The notes under the pieces are model-generated. The model was not told the DNA's origin, did no database searches, and saw only the letters and a program-made list of their open reading frames with translations. DNA of 64,000 nucleotides, from the NCBI GenBank assembly GCA_933228895.1, contig OW121855.1:32688698-32752697 (forward strand), in the 5' to 3' direction. Numbering within the stretch: the first letter of the stretch is position 1; every line of letters starts with the position of its first letter. Of the stretch, positions 28,501-40,500 are shown piece by piece. This DNA comes from Platycnemis pennipes. Taxonomy: Eukaryota; Arthropoda; Insecta; Odonata; Platycnemididae. Made by a program: the position numbers and the translations under genes.

Positions 28501-31500
28501 TTTTTAAAATCTTTATGTAATTAAATTGAAATAAAATCCAAACTTAATGCACCGACCTTAATGGCATTATTTGGTTAATTTAAATGGGTGGAATGAATAA
28601 TCACTAATTAAATCACAAAATAAGGGGAAAATATACTGTTTTTAAACTATTAAAAATGAATGTTTGGGGAGAAATTAGGTAATAATTCCAGTGAATTATT
28701 AGGCTCCTATTCAGGGAGTTTGCCACAATACCGTTTTAAACCATTTAGTAGTTTTGCATTGTGACATAAATTTGTGAAAAAATTTACATATTTAATGCAA
28801 AATATGTCGAATACACAAAATAATGCGGCACATTCTCGAAAGGCAGCTTCAAACTACATTGTCGATACAAAGCTGAAAAATTGGCTAGTTCCGGTGTCCA
28901 ACAGTGGAAGTAAAAAGACCAAAAAGTATGTCGCATTCGCAAATCAGTTTTGCATATACTGTTCTGGAGATCAAGAACATGAAGAAGAAAAAGATGGTTA
29001 TTGTAATAACTCCAGCAACATTTGAAAGAATTTGGTATCTCTGTTGAAGACTATCAACGCACTTGAGAACTGGAACGAAGATTATAGTTTGCAGATGATT
29101 CTGTGACCTGCAACTAGAGGATATCGATGACATGCTGGCCGCAAGAACTTTTTGTGCAAGAAAGGTAGGTATTGCGGGGAAATTGACGGTTACATTTATC
29201 TAGGTCTCTGATTCAAGCGTCAACAAATAAAAGTTATTTTTAAACTGTTTTTCTAAGTTTTTCAAAATGCCAATTCATTAATTAGCAGATTAAATATGTG
29301 CATTTAAAATAACACAAAAAAGCTTCAGAGAGCATAATAATACAAATTTAGCTGAGTATATACGGAAAAATTATCCAATCCTCAAGCCCAGCTGATTTAT
29401 TTCCCGCAGGCAATCGACGATAGCTCCCCAATAAATAGTTTACCTTCCAAATTACCATATCAGGCTGTGTTTAATTCAGTTGCTGAATAAAATATCAGAA
29501 AGTATATAAAATGCCAATATACGACACCAGTTGAGTTAATTAGCCACTGATATGCAATTTGGTTTTAATTGAACTCTTGGTAAGTCGATGGAACGGGAAT
29601 ATTGATCCGACCCAGTTTGCACCTCGGTCGTAAATATCGTTCAGCGCGATTAACGGCCAATTCCGAAGACCAGTTGGACGAGTTTTCCTTAGCACGTAAA
29701 CGCTGAATTGTCATGCTATAAATTTAACGCAATTATGGACCCTTTATTTATGAAGCATCTTCTATCGCATTTCTCCAATATCAAGTGAAATACTAATGTG
29801 GAAAAGGGTAGTGAAATTAGCGGTCAGTGTAGTTATAAAATGCCATTTTTAGGCGTTAAAACTTCATGGGTTATATCACACCGTTAAGCTCCGGGGTGAA
29901 GAATCTGCAACCATAGGTTCTCATTCTGCGTTTTGTGTTCACCGAGGCAGTTTATCACAGTTCTATTACTATGAAAGGCTACCATTAGAAATTCATCACG
30001 TAATTTTAAAAACATGATGATTTACCATCGGCAATGAAGTGGGGTTTCTCCTTCATTGTTCTTATAGTCGTAGAAGCGTATATAACTCTAAAAGTTAAAC
30101 CTTGAAAATATGGTAAATGATACTCTTGTGTGGACACGCCCTTATTGCTCAGTGAGGCCTATTGAGATCTCCTTAGGGTGATTTTTTGCTTTCCATTTCA
30201 AAACGTTTCCACATTCCGGTCTGGTCTAACCTTAAATTTAAGATGATCCCTGTATTCTTGCCAGATTTAGAATTGCTTTCCAGGAGAGCACGTTACTAAC
30301 CTGAAAATTTCCGAAGACTAGAATATCCAAATGCAAAATTAAATTATGGAAACCAATATCTCCTAATTGACTTAATTTGGCATTTGGATATTCTAGTCTT
30401 CGGACATTTTCAATCAAGCCAAATTAGAAGCTCACATTATTTCATCTAACGTTACTCACCTGATTACTGCCATAAATTCTGGATGCGCTGATAAAAAAGC
30501 TATCAATTTCCTTTTATTCGCGCAAGTTTGCGAAATGTTTTCAATTTAGAAGTGCAAATATGCAAACGTTTCCCTCATTATAAAATTGAATAGGAAATAC
30601 TCAATCCGTGAATCCATTTATTTTGATTTTTTCAGGATCCACAATGTGAAGTATTATGTTTAGCAGAAGGTACAAACGACTATAAGCGATGTTGACTATT
30701 GTAATGTTCAGGATGCAATAATCCTAATAATACTTAGTATCTTAATTATTTGGCGGATAATATGAAGATAATTCGGAGACAACATAATTAACTCGCTTCC
30801 TCCTTTTTATCTATTCTAGGTCATGGTGCGTACAGAGTATAGAATAAATATGGTTTAAATAGTAATTATCATTTCTTTTTACAGCTAATTTGAAGAGGTT
30901 GAGCATGTAACTGGTACCTCAGATCCTGTTTACAAGTATGGGAATGATGTTCACCAATTTGGCGAAAAAAAGACGGAAGATTGAGACCTCCATTTCTCTT
31001 GAAAGAAAATCAGACGGAAGATAATAATTTAGCCGCAAAGCACAACTTTGAAAACATATTGGAAAGGGAAGGAACAATAATTCATAGGGGTCGGGAAAGT
31101 TTGGGTTCTTAATTGCTGGTAATGAAGTGAACTTGTTGGCTGTGAGCATTTCCAAGAAAATAGTAACTATAAGTTTTTATGAGGAAAATTTTTATGAGGA
31201 AGACTCTAATATCGATATTTCGGTCATCCACGGTACCTATCGACAGGGAGATAGGTGTGAGAGATACTTGTCTTGGGAAGAGCTCAGTGGTGGGCCATTG
31301 TCCTAGAGGAAAAGGGTGTTAGGTGCGGCTAGGTATGGGAGGGATCATCTGATTGGTCGATAAGAGATTCTGTCTTTATTGGTCCTTAGTCTAAAATGGC
31401 GTGTATGCCATCAAAGTACCTTATCCATTCATTGAAGAAATAATCAAAAGTGTTCCTTCTCTCAGTGTAAGAATATGCTGGCTACAAATGATGAGAGTGG

Positions 31501-34500
31501 GTTGCCCACTCCTGTCCCATTTGTTTGTTTTTGGTATACCTATTTTATTGAACTGAAAGTGTTACTCATGCATAGCTTAGTAAGTTTGATGCATTCCTTT
31601 ACCTTATCTGAAACAACTTGCTTCCTTTGAAACCAGTTTGTTATGATCTCAAGAACTAATGCTATAGAGATGCTGGAAAAGAGTTCTTTCACCTCCAATA
31701 AGACAATGGCTTCGTTGGGGAAGTGTTTCTTGTTCAATTTTATCAATGAAGTTTTTGGTGCTTATGAAATCGTATGTTTCTTCGGAACGAAGTACTTTTT
31801 ACTCATCTGTGAGCCATTTGGCGAGTTGTTAGGTAGGAGAGTTAATAGCTGAAATAAATACATCATTATTTTCCTGGTTTGTGAATTTTTAGCATGGAAT
31901 ATCATTTTGGAAGAATTTTGTTTAGAATGATTTGTTTAAATTGTTCCTTTTTGTCTATAATTTTGGTGCAGTGCTTAGTTGCAGTTTTGATGTCAGTGAC
32001 TACCTTGTTTAGTATTTTTTGTGCTTTTTTGTGCATGAACCAGTTTTGATGATGCTTTCCGTGCGTTAGATGTAGTCTGGTTTGTTGATTAGAGCCGTCG
32101 TGTTCCCTTTAATGGATGAAAGGTAGTAACACTACTTTTATTTCAATTTTCGGGTAGTATGACGTGTCTTACGAACTCCATCCAAAAACAACGTTTTTTG
32201 TTTCGGGTAAATGTTTTTTGCGGAATTCTAAGTCTGTGATCAAGTCTTTGACGGGGCGGGGGTTATATGGGAGGCAATGCTGTAATCTCTTGCTTTGTAA
32301 AGTTAGTTCACCTGTGATGAAAAGTTTAGAGGAGAGTTTTAAGATAGTGCTCCTTTTAAGTGATGAAGTCTGGTGGGTGTGATTGCATTGTGTATGGCTT
32401 TAAATTTCCGAATCAATGTTTCTAGTTTCTAGGGAAGTCTGTATTCATTTACGTGTGTTTGTGTGTCGTGCAACTTGCCGAAGAAAGCCTCGTTTTCAAA
32501 AGTACTCAAATTAGTTATGTTTTTCAAGTAAATGTTGTATGATAATTTTTCTGTGTGCTCGTTTGGTATATTTTTGTTTAATTTACAGGTTTAACCAGTG
32601 TACCTCGGCATTGTTGATGGATTTACTGACGTTGGCGTTGTGTTTAGATTCGTTGAAGTCGGTAAGCTTTGGAAAGGTTGCGTATTTTTTCAGCGTTTTA
32701 GGAAACATGTCAGCGGCGAGTGCGTGCATCTGTATCCTGAGATTGTGGTCGGTTAAGCTCGTTTGGACTTTTGGTTTAAATATCCCCTTCCACACACCAT
32801 CGTAGTGACTCGCAAGGTTACGCTCAGAGGTTATTCTTAGTATAATCAACGTATAGTATTATTATTAGATTTAGGCAGTCCCCTTAGTGCCTTTCTTAAA
32901 GAGCAAGCTAAGGCCAGCGCCGGGTTTCTCTGGATACTTTCTCCATTCCGTGAAAATATCCTATCTATACTTAAGTACCCGCCAATTTTAAATCATGCAA
33001 ATTACCTTAGGTGTCGGTTCTCACACCCGAATAACAACAAGAAGTCAATAGTTCTCCGCCAGCGTGACCCTCATCATGACGCATGATTCGATCCCACCTA
33101 TCTTCCGGGAAGGATATGGCCTGGTGTGATTGGCACTCGCCACTCCGACATCTCATGCCGGTAATTACTCCCTCCCTTCCGCCCGCACATGATTTCATTC
33201 GCTCGCATTACCATACCGGGAGGATATCGCGATCCTGGCCCGAGATTGCGTCGGCCCGAGCAGGTGGCGCGGATTTAATTAACCGATGACATCCAGGAGC
33301 GATCGAAACGTTTTTGGGGGCGTGGACGAGGAAATTAAACGGCCACTGCACTCGGGGTGCCGTGAAATATCTTCCCGAAAGGGAAGTGGGACGAATGAGT
33401 ATTCCTGTCCACTCATCCATGTGCTTTCCCCTATGGGGCAGAAAGGGGAGCGACGCGGTTGATACGGGGCGGTTTTCACAGATATAGGAATTCACACGGC
33501 CCATTAAAGGACAAGGAATTAGCGTTGTGCCCAAAAAGTTCATTTTAGGGACTTTCAATACAATACGTACAATTAAGGGGATGAGGGAAGGATTGGGCCA
33601 ACACTTCGGTATGTTACTTCATGGACAGGGAAGGGGGGTCCAGCCTAACGTTCTATTTAGAGTAGGATATGTTATGAACTGACTAATAGTGGTTTTGAGT
33701 ATTTGGTGCTTCAATTGCTGAGGCTATATTGTAAGTACCATTTAATGTATTAATTTAACCCTAGGAATAACACAATATCTCTCCTCTGAGTAGAATTCGA
33801 ACCTGTAACCTTTGGGTTGTCAGGTCAGTGCTGTACGATTCTGTCTACTGCATTTATATTTAAATAATTATTTCCTATAATAATAATGTCATAAATAATA
33901 ATTTGTGAAGAAATAATAGTATTAAATAAGTTATTTATAATGTTCTCTGCATATCGGGTTCTGCGTCCGCGTATGTTGACTGGGGGTGACAACAGTTTCG
34001 CTAGCCGTCCTGCTAGCGAAACTGTTGTCACCCCCAGTCAACATACGCGGACGCAGAACCCGATATGCAGAGAACATCTGAACGACGCCGCGGAAACCTT
34101 CGCAACAAGTTATTTATAAATTAAGTCTGGTAAACCATGCATGGTAATATCAAAAGGGTTCTTTGAATCCTTTAATGAAATGGAACCCTTTGTTGAAACT
34201 TCTTTAATGAAATAATATATGTGGGTCTTATAGAATCTTAATGGACGTTAATAAGTTGAGAAGAGGTGTAAAAAGCAGAAAGTCTGCGTTTCATGATACG
34301 TGGATGCCTCCTAAATCTATCTAATAACTTTGGCCACCAAAAACATGCCTAGAATTTGATTTCTTCACACCAAAAAAAAGATGTGTTTCCTATTGTCACC
34401 AAAAAATGATGACAATAGGAAACGATACAGTATGAGGATTATTAACGCGATAGTTCTGACGTAAATTGTGTTAAGTTACATTCGTGTAAAGTGCAATTTC

Positions 34501-37500
34501 TTCAACATTCACTTTCGACCGTCATTATCTCTAATTTTTATTTCTTGTTTGACCTGAAAATGTAGTTTGTAAAAAGGATTACACCTATCGTGCCAGTCTA
34601 TAGTCATTTAAGAGTATAATTAATTTAATACTTGATATTACTGCATTGATGCAGAAAGACGAAACTAGTAGCAAGCACAGCTCCCCGTTGAGTGACTGTG
34701 TACGCCACATTTTTCACATGAGGGAAGATGAATACGAAATATTGTTTCAAAAACGCGACAAACAACGTCAGAATTTCACTGATGACCGTTATTCTGTGAA
34801 TGAGAATCAAATTAGTTGTGCCAAGGACACTTAATGTGACGCCTCACTTAATGTGAGTGAATTTCAAAATATGAAAAAAAATCACAGGTGAAAGGGGTAG
34901 TATCCTGCTTTAGTTTGAAAAAGGAAAGACCTTTTAGCAATCAATTGTGAACGCAGTCGATGACTTTATTTGAATTAAACAGTGTAAAATAAAGGTAAAG
35001 AAACGTAAAAGCAAACACTATGAAATTGCCTAGATGTGGTGGTACATATTGGAGCAAAAAAAAGTTGGTTCTACGAAAATTTAGACATCTGAGGCATTAA
35101 ATTTGGAAAAATAATTTAAAAAAATTTCAGAAATACTAAGTAAAATGATAACAGCTATTACCAACATATATACCTGTAAGGATATCTTTTGGTAAAAATA
35201 AATTAGAGAAGTCTCATTTAAGGGATCCTGAAGGAAACTTGTGAGATTCCTGTGCATGCTTTGGTTATTAGATTTATTTAAAGAATTATAAACAGTAAGG
35301 AGGTGTAACGTAAAATAATTATATTGAAATATGCATTTTTAACATAGGATGATTGTTGATAAAATTTAATGCTAAAATAAAAACAACTTAATTTTGATCG
35401 CATTCAGATTATTGCTCTATTTCTCCCATTACTACAATTAATGTATAATAAAAAATCGCAACATTGTGAGATAATGTGAGGAGAATTTAAACTAGCAATG
35501 CAGCTATGATAAAAGACTGCTAGGTGTGTGAAAATATTGTAATTGTCACCTAGAATGAGAATAGGACTACGGCCTTTTAGATCTGTGAATCAACAAGCAG
35601 CGCACCGTACCAAATTTCCTCGAATCCTAGATCTTGTGACAGATACCGCTCCCAGGAATGCTGAAAAATGACTGCTCAACCTAAATTACTTGGTTCAATA
35701 GGTGTCCGGGAGATTTTATTTGTAGAAATACTCGAGCCTCAGAGAATCTAAATATATTAATTCATGTAAGGGAATACAGAATACGATTATAACCTAAGGA
35801 TATTCTCAGGTAAAATTATATGTGATATCAGTATAAACGATTAATTTGAGGAATAGCAGGTGGCATGAATTTCTCCTACTACTTATAAAAAAAACGAATT
35901 GGTGTCATGGATAAAATAAATGGGGTGACTTTTGACAAATATCAACTTAACGACAGTCGAAAGATTCAACGATACCTTACCATAATCCTATAAATGGATG
36001 AAAAATAGAGTCAGAAAAATAATGTAGGAGTGAGCCGTGCATATTCATTCACAGGAACATGAGTACCGAATGAAAACACGTGTAAATGGATAGTTACCAA
36101 GATGAGTATACCAGTGACCGGTTGTATTCATGGGAAACCAATTGAGCGCCTCAACGAACACCCGAATGCCTACTGGAATACACGAGAAATATAATGAATA
36201 AAATCGACTTCCCGAATACTTTTTATAAAATCCAGGCAGTAAACTAATTCCTTCAGAATTCTGAATACTCAAGACGATGAGGGTTGTGATGACCATATTA
36301 TAGTGTTGCTTACCCAAGTAGTTGAATGGAAACATTTATATTTATTGCGGTACTCCGGTCACGGAACTTAAGAAACCTCAGTCACTGAGTACCCATTCGG
36401 GATCTCAGGCATTCAAGTATTCGCTAGCTCATGCCCTTGTGTTCATTCAAACTTTTCATGTCCAGGATACGTGAGTACTTGTCAGGTACTCATGTATCCA
36501 TTTGGGCACTCAAATACCTATGAATACGTATGGCACTCCGAGAAAAAAGCCTTTCAAATGGGACAGGTAAGAGTGGGAGAAGGGAAACCTCGATTTCATC
36601 CTCCATGATCGCATTCCCTTCTCACCATCTCTTTCTTCCTCTCTTTCTCTTTCCCCCTGTTTCCTTCGCCGTGAGGTGAAGTGGGAGTCAGATTCGGCGG
36701 CGAGACCAAGTCTGGGCCAGGAATACCAACTTTAAGTGTTCGGGGAGGTAGAGGAGGGGAGTTGCGGCGGAGGTCTTGGGGGAAGGAACTCGCGGGTTAC
36801 GTGACGCGAGGTGGGAGGGTGGGAAGTGTGTCGACGGAGTTGGAAGGAGCATCAAAAGTTTCCCGGAGGGTGTAATGAGACTATTCACCCCCGAGAGGGG
36901 TGGCCCCGTGTTGCCCCTGGGGATTGCTCCGGGAAGTTCGGTCTAACCGCGCGACTATTACATTGAGATAGGCGCAATTTGACGCGCGACTTGCGAATTC
37001 AATCCGATGGCGTGGGAAGTGGGCGGAGTTTGAGCCCGCTTCCGTTTTCCGTGGCAGCGGTGTCGACGGCGAACTTACACGGCTTCTCTTCAGCAGCGGG
37101 ATTTGCGCTTCGTGACGAAGCCCAGCGGGCCGAAAGCGATTAATTGCACTGCGATTCGTATTAAATTCATCATTTTCCAAAAAGAAACGATGTGATGAGA
37201 GAGGTTGAAGCTAACCGCGTAAATAGAACTACGGCTAATGAAATGGGTATATTGAGATTGACGAGGGCGTTGTATGAAAAAAACGAAGTCTATCTTCATT
37301 CAATGCCAATGTTTCCTAAAAATACATGTGAACATTCATTTCTAGGGGTAGCGTTCCTGAAACACCAACCGGTTTTCATTCTGGCTCTTGATAATCAGTG
37401 CAAACGTTGCAGAAAGCTGCCTTTAATATCGTCATATTAGCAGAAAAGCACAAAAATCTCTTTAATAAGCTAAAAAAATGGTTTCATTACTAATAGTTGT

Positions 37501-40500
37501 GGAGGTTAGATGACGCAAGGAAAAATACCTGTAATTCTGGAGTGAATATTAATGAAAAATTGCACTGAAAGATGGTTTTTTTCACATTCCCAGTATGAGG
37601 CATAAAAATTGTCATTTTAATCTCAAATTACCTGTTATTTTCGTTGCAAAGAACTTGTTTTGACAGAAAAAACACATTAAAAATTAATTATTAACCATAT
37701 AAAATCTATTTCATTTCAGCCAATGACAAAAATATCAACATTCATGAGATAAATTGAACACCAGTCGTAGAATAAATTGAGCACAAAAAACCAAGTATAG
37801 TTAATAAAACAGGACATTAAAACCGAGGGCTATTGAACGTCTAGAAACCAACAATGGAATATAAGGCCATCCATGCATGCGATAATGTCAATAAGTAGCG
37901 GATCACACGACTGGAAATTTAGAACGAAAAAATACTTTTGTGATTTTAGCAAAGAAATTTTTAGTGTTTAAAGAGATTTAAGGAATATTGTCATTAAAAA
38001 TTTTACCGGACTATTTTTCTTTTGCTTAAAATATTACGAATCATAAGTTTTAATGAAACATAAAATTTTATTCGGAGTTACGAAGTTTCAGGTGTTCATA
38101 CAGCCACGCGTTACAGAAACCCAAATCGAATTACGATCTGCTCCCAAGGTGCGTGGGTGTCAAAACATATGCCGTTGTTCACGACAGAAGGCATTGCAGG
38201 ACCGCGAAGCAGGAAGATGTTGCTCACCCTGGTTGCTGGCGGCCCTACGCCCCCAGGCTGCGGCCAGGAAGGCCATGGTCCTCGCCAGCAGGCAGACGGG
38301 CAGGAAGAGGATGAGCAGCAGGAGGGCGGGGAGGGCCACGGCCAGAGAGAGGGCCCCGGACAGGGCCCCTCCGGCCGCGCCCCACAGAGGACTCTCCTCC
38401 AGTGGGTGCCGGAGCCTCCGGATGGGCGCGCTGCGGAGGTGCGGCGGGATGCTGGGCTCCGAGCCGGGTGTGGCCCCGCACCGGATGACCGAGGGAGTGG
38501 GCGGTGGCGGGCCCGGCGACGGCCGGAAGAGGCGCTCCGTCGTCGAGAACGCTGGGAAGGAGAAATGTCGATTAGTTCGAAATAAAGGCCTACGATAGAG
38601 ATGGGGAAAAGGAAACTCCGAACGTTAGGCGCCCCGCTTGGAAATGATACCAATCGCCCCACAGGGTTCTTTGGTCGAAAAAGTGAATGATACAGAATAA
38701 TAAGAGAAAGGCACTGATTTACGGGTCAAAAGAGGAAAGAGATATGCCATATACGTAGAGTCAATTGAACTTTAGGAACTTTCTCGGTGGATTTCAAACT
38801 CCTGGTGTTGGGCAAGTATATGAATTCAAAATTTTCCGCCACAAAAGATATAAGAAGTCTTCTCAACCACCTACTAAAATTCAAACCATTGCCTAAAAGA
38901 TAAAATGATTGACTCAATGGCTAGGGTACTGGCCTCCCATCCCGGAGGTTCAGATTAGAATCCCGGCACTAGCGGATTTTTCATTGGTGTACCGGTCCTC
39001 ACTTTAATGCTTGAGCTGAATTTTTCTCCACCCTTCCTCCGTTTTCCACAAACTCCTACTTATACTAAGTTACTCAACTATCCTCTCTGACGCAAATTAC
39101 CTTTGATGTCTGTCAACTCTCCCAAACAGCAACAAAAATAACAGCACTCTCGAAAGAAGAGTTGACGACAGCTTCGGAAATGTGCACATAAATATGTAGT
39201 GCGCAACTAGGAATACTGTCTTCACGCCACAATGAGTATAATTACGTCTACCAAAGTTGAAGCGTCTCGGTAGAAACTGTATCGTGGCCTTGCTGATGAT
39301 GTCCTTTTCAAACTAAGTTTAAAACTAGACAGATGAATACTAAGATTGCATCATGAGCACAGAAATAAATAAAACATCAAAAATTACCTGGTGTAATGAT
39401 ATTGAAATGAACAAAAATTGAAACTGGGCTATCGCTAAGTGCCAAAAACCGACTACAGAAATACTTATCCTTTCCCGTAAAATGTAAGATCTACTCCGAA
39501 GTTAGAAGCCACGAATAACCTCCGTCAAGCCAAACCTCAACCCTCAACCCTCAACTCAAAAACCTTCTTAATGTTATTTCAGACCACAACGTTAATGCCC
39601 CGAGTTTGAGAAAAGAATGAGTCACCATATGCTCCCATCCACTAGGTCACTTACCACCTCTTAAGGAGGGGGATGTTTCAGGAATTCAGACGAAAATATC
39701 AGTAAGGGCAGACAAGTCGTTGAATAAATTTGAATCTTCCCAGGGAACTTCCTCCTACGCGTCGAGCTTACGAGCTCTTGTGCCGAGCATCGAGAGCCCA
39801 TGGTATTCAACGAACTACTCAAACAAGCTATATATATTTATCTACAACTAAAACGAGGAAGTGACTGGTAAGGGTGAATAAGCGTGACAAAGGGTGCTGA
39901 CGAATGCTAGTGACAAGCAAAGGTTCCGACTATGAAACATTGAACTACAGACGAGAGTTCGCGTCGTTGTCTCAATGCTAAAAGCTCGTCCGTCGGTGCA
40001 AATCACGTCACAGAGTCCGGGGCCACTGTGGGCAGGATTAAAAAAAAGTCCTATTGTATTCAGCCCAAAGTTCTGGTTGGGAAGGGTAAATCTCACCATG
40101 AACATACTTCGCTCCACACTGTAGGAAAATCATTTAAAAAGGTAGAAGGGGCCGTACTTTTTGCTTTGCTCCACATAAATATCTGGTATCCTAGGAATAA
40201 AACAACTTGAGACTTCACCTAGATCATACCTAGAAGCCTCCTGCGGATGGTTATGGCACTACGTTAAATCATGAATTGAATCTGTTATCCTAAGCCATAG
40301 ATATCAAGGTCGTAGCCGTATTTATGTATTCCTAGACACCGTTACCCACGCTTTAAAGACATTCGAATCCATCTTCATTATTAATTCTAATATATATTGA
40401 CAACATTTCATTAGATAATGAGAAATAAAGCTACAATTAGAAAAAGGAATATCACAAAAACTTTGATTACTTTCATCTATAAAGAAAAATTCGTGCAGTC

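Larger units (their letters stand above)
18682..38227 (-). other. Intron 2 (about 19.5 kb), mostly transposon-derived
   Basis: It is bounded by GTGAGC at 38227 and AAAACAG at 18682. Recognisable contents are the foldback insertions, the PLE RT relic, tRNA-derived SINEs and GC-rich islands listed separately. In 18.7-24.1, 27.1-30.2 and 34.5-36.6 kb I see no gene, only AT-rich DNA with chance open frames. Confidence 0.7.

Noticed and set aside
28774..29025. 83-codon open frame with Cys-x2-Cys
   Set aside because: Only one Cys pair, no partner ligands, no exon signals.
34385..34423. Fifth foldback insertion
   Set aside because: The 14-bp hairpin has no tail and no flanking duplication, so it does not fit the family.
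38053..38662. Open frames of 142-183 codons over exon 2 in other phases and on the other strand
   Set aside because: They are by-products of high GC content. Splice phase and the hydrophobic segment select one frame.
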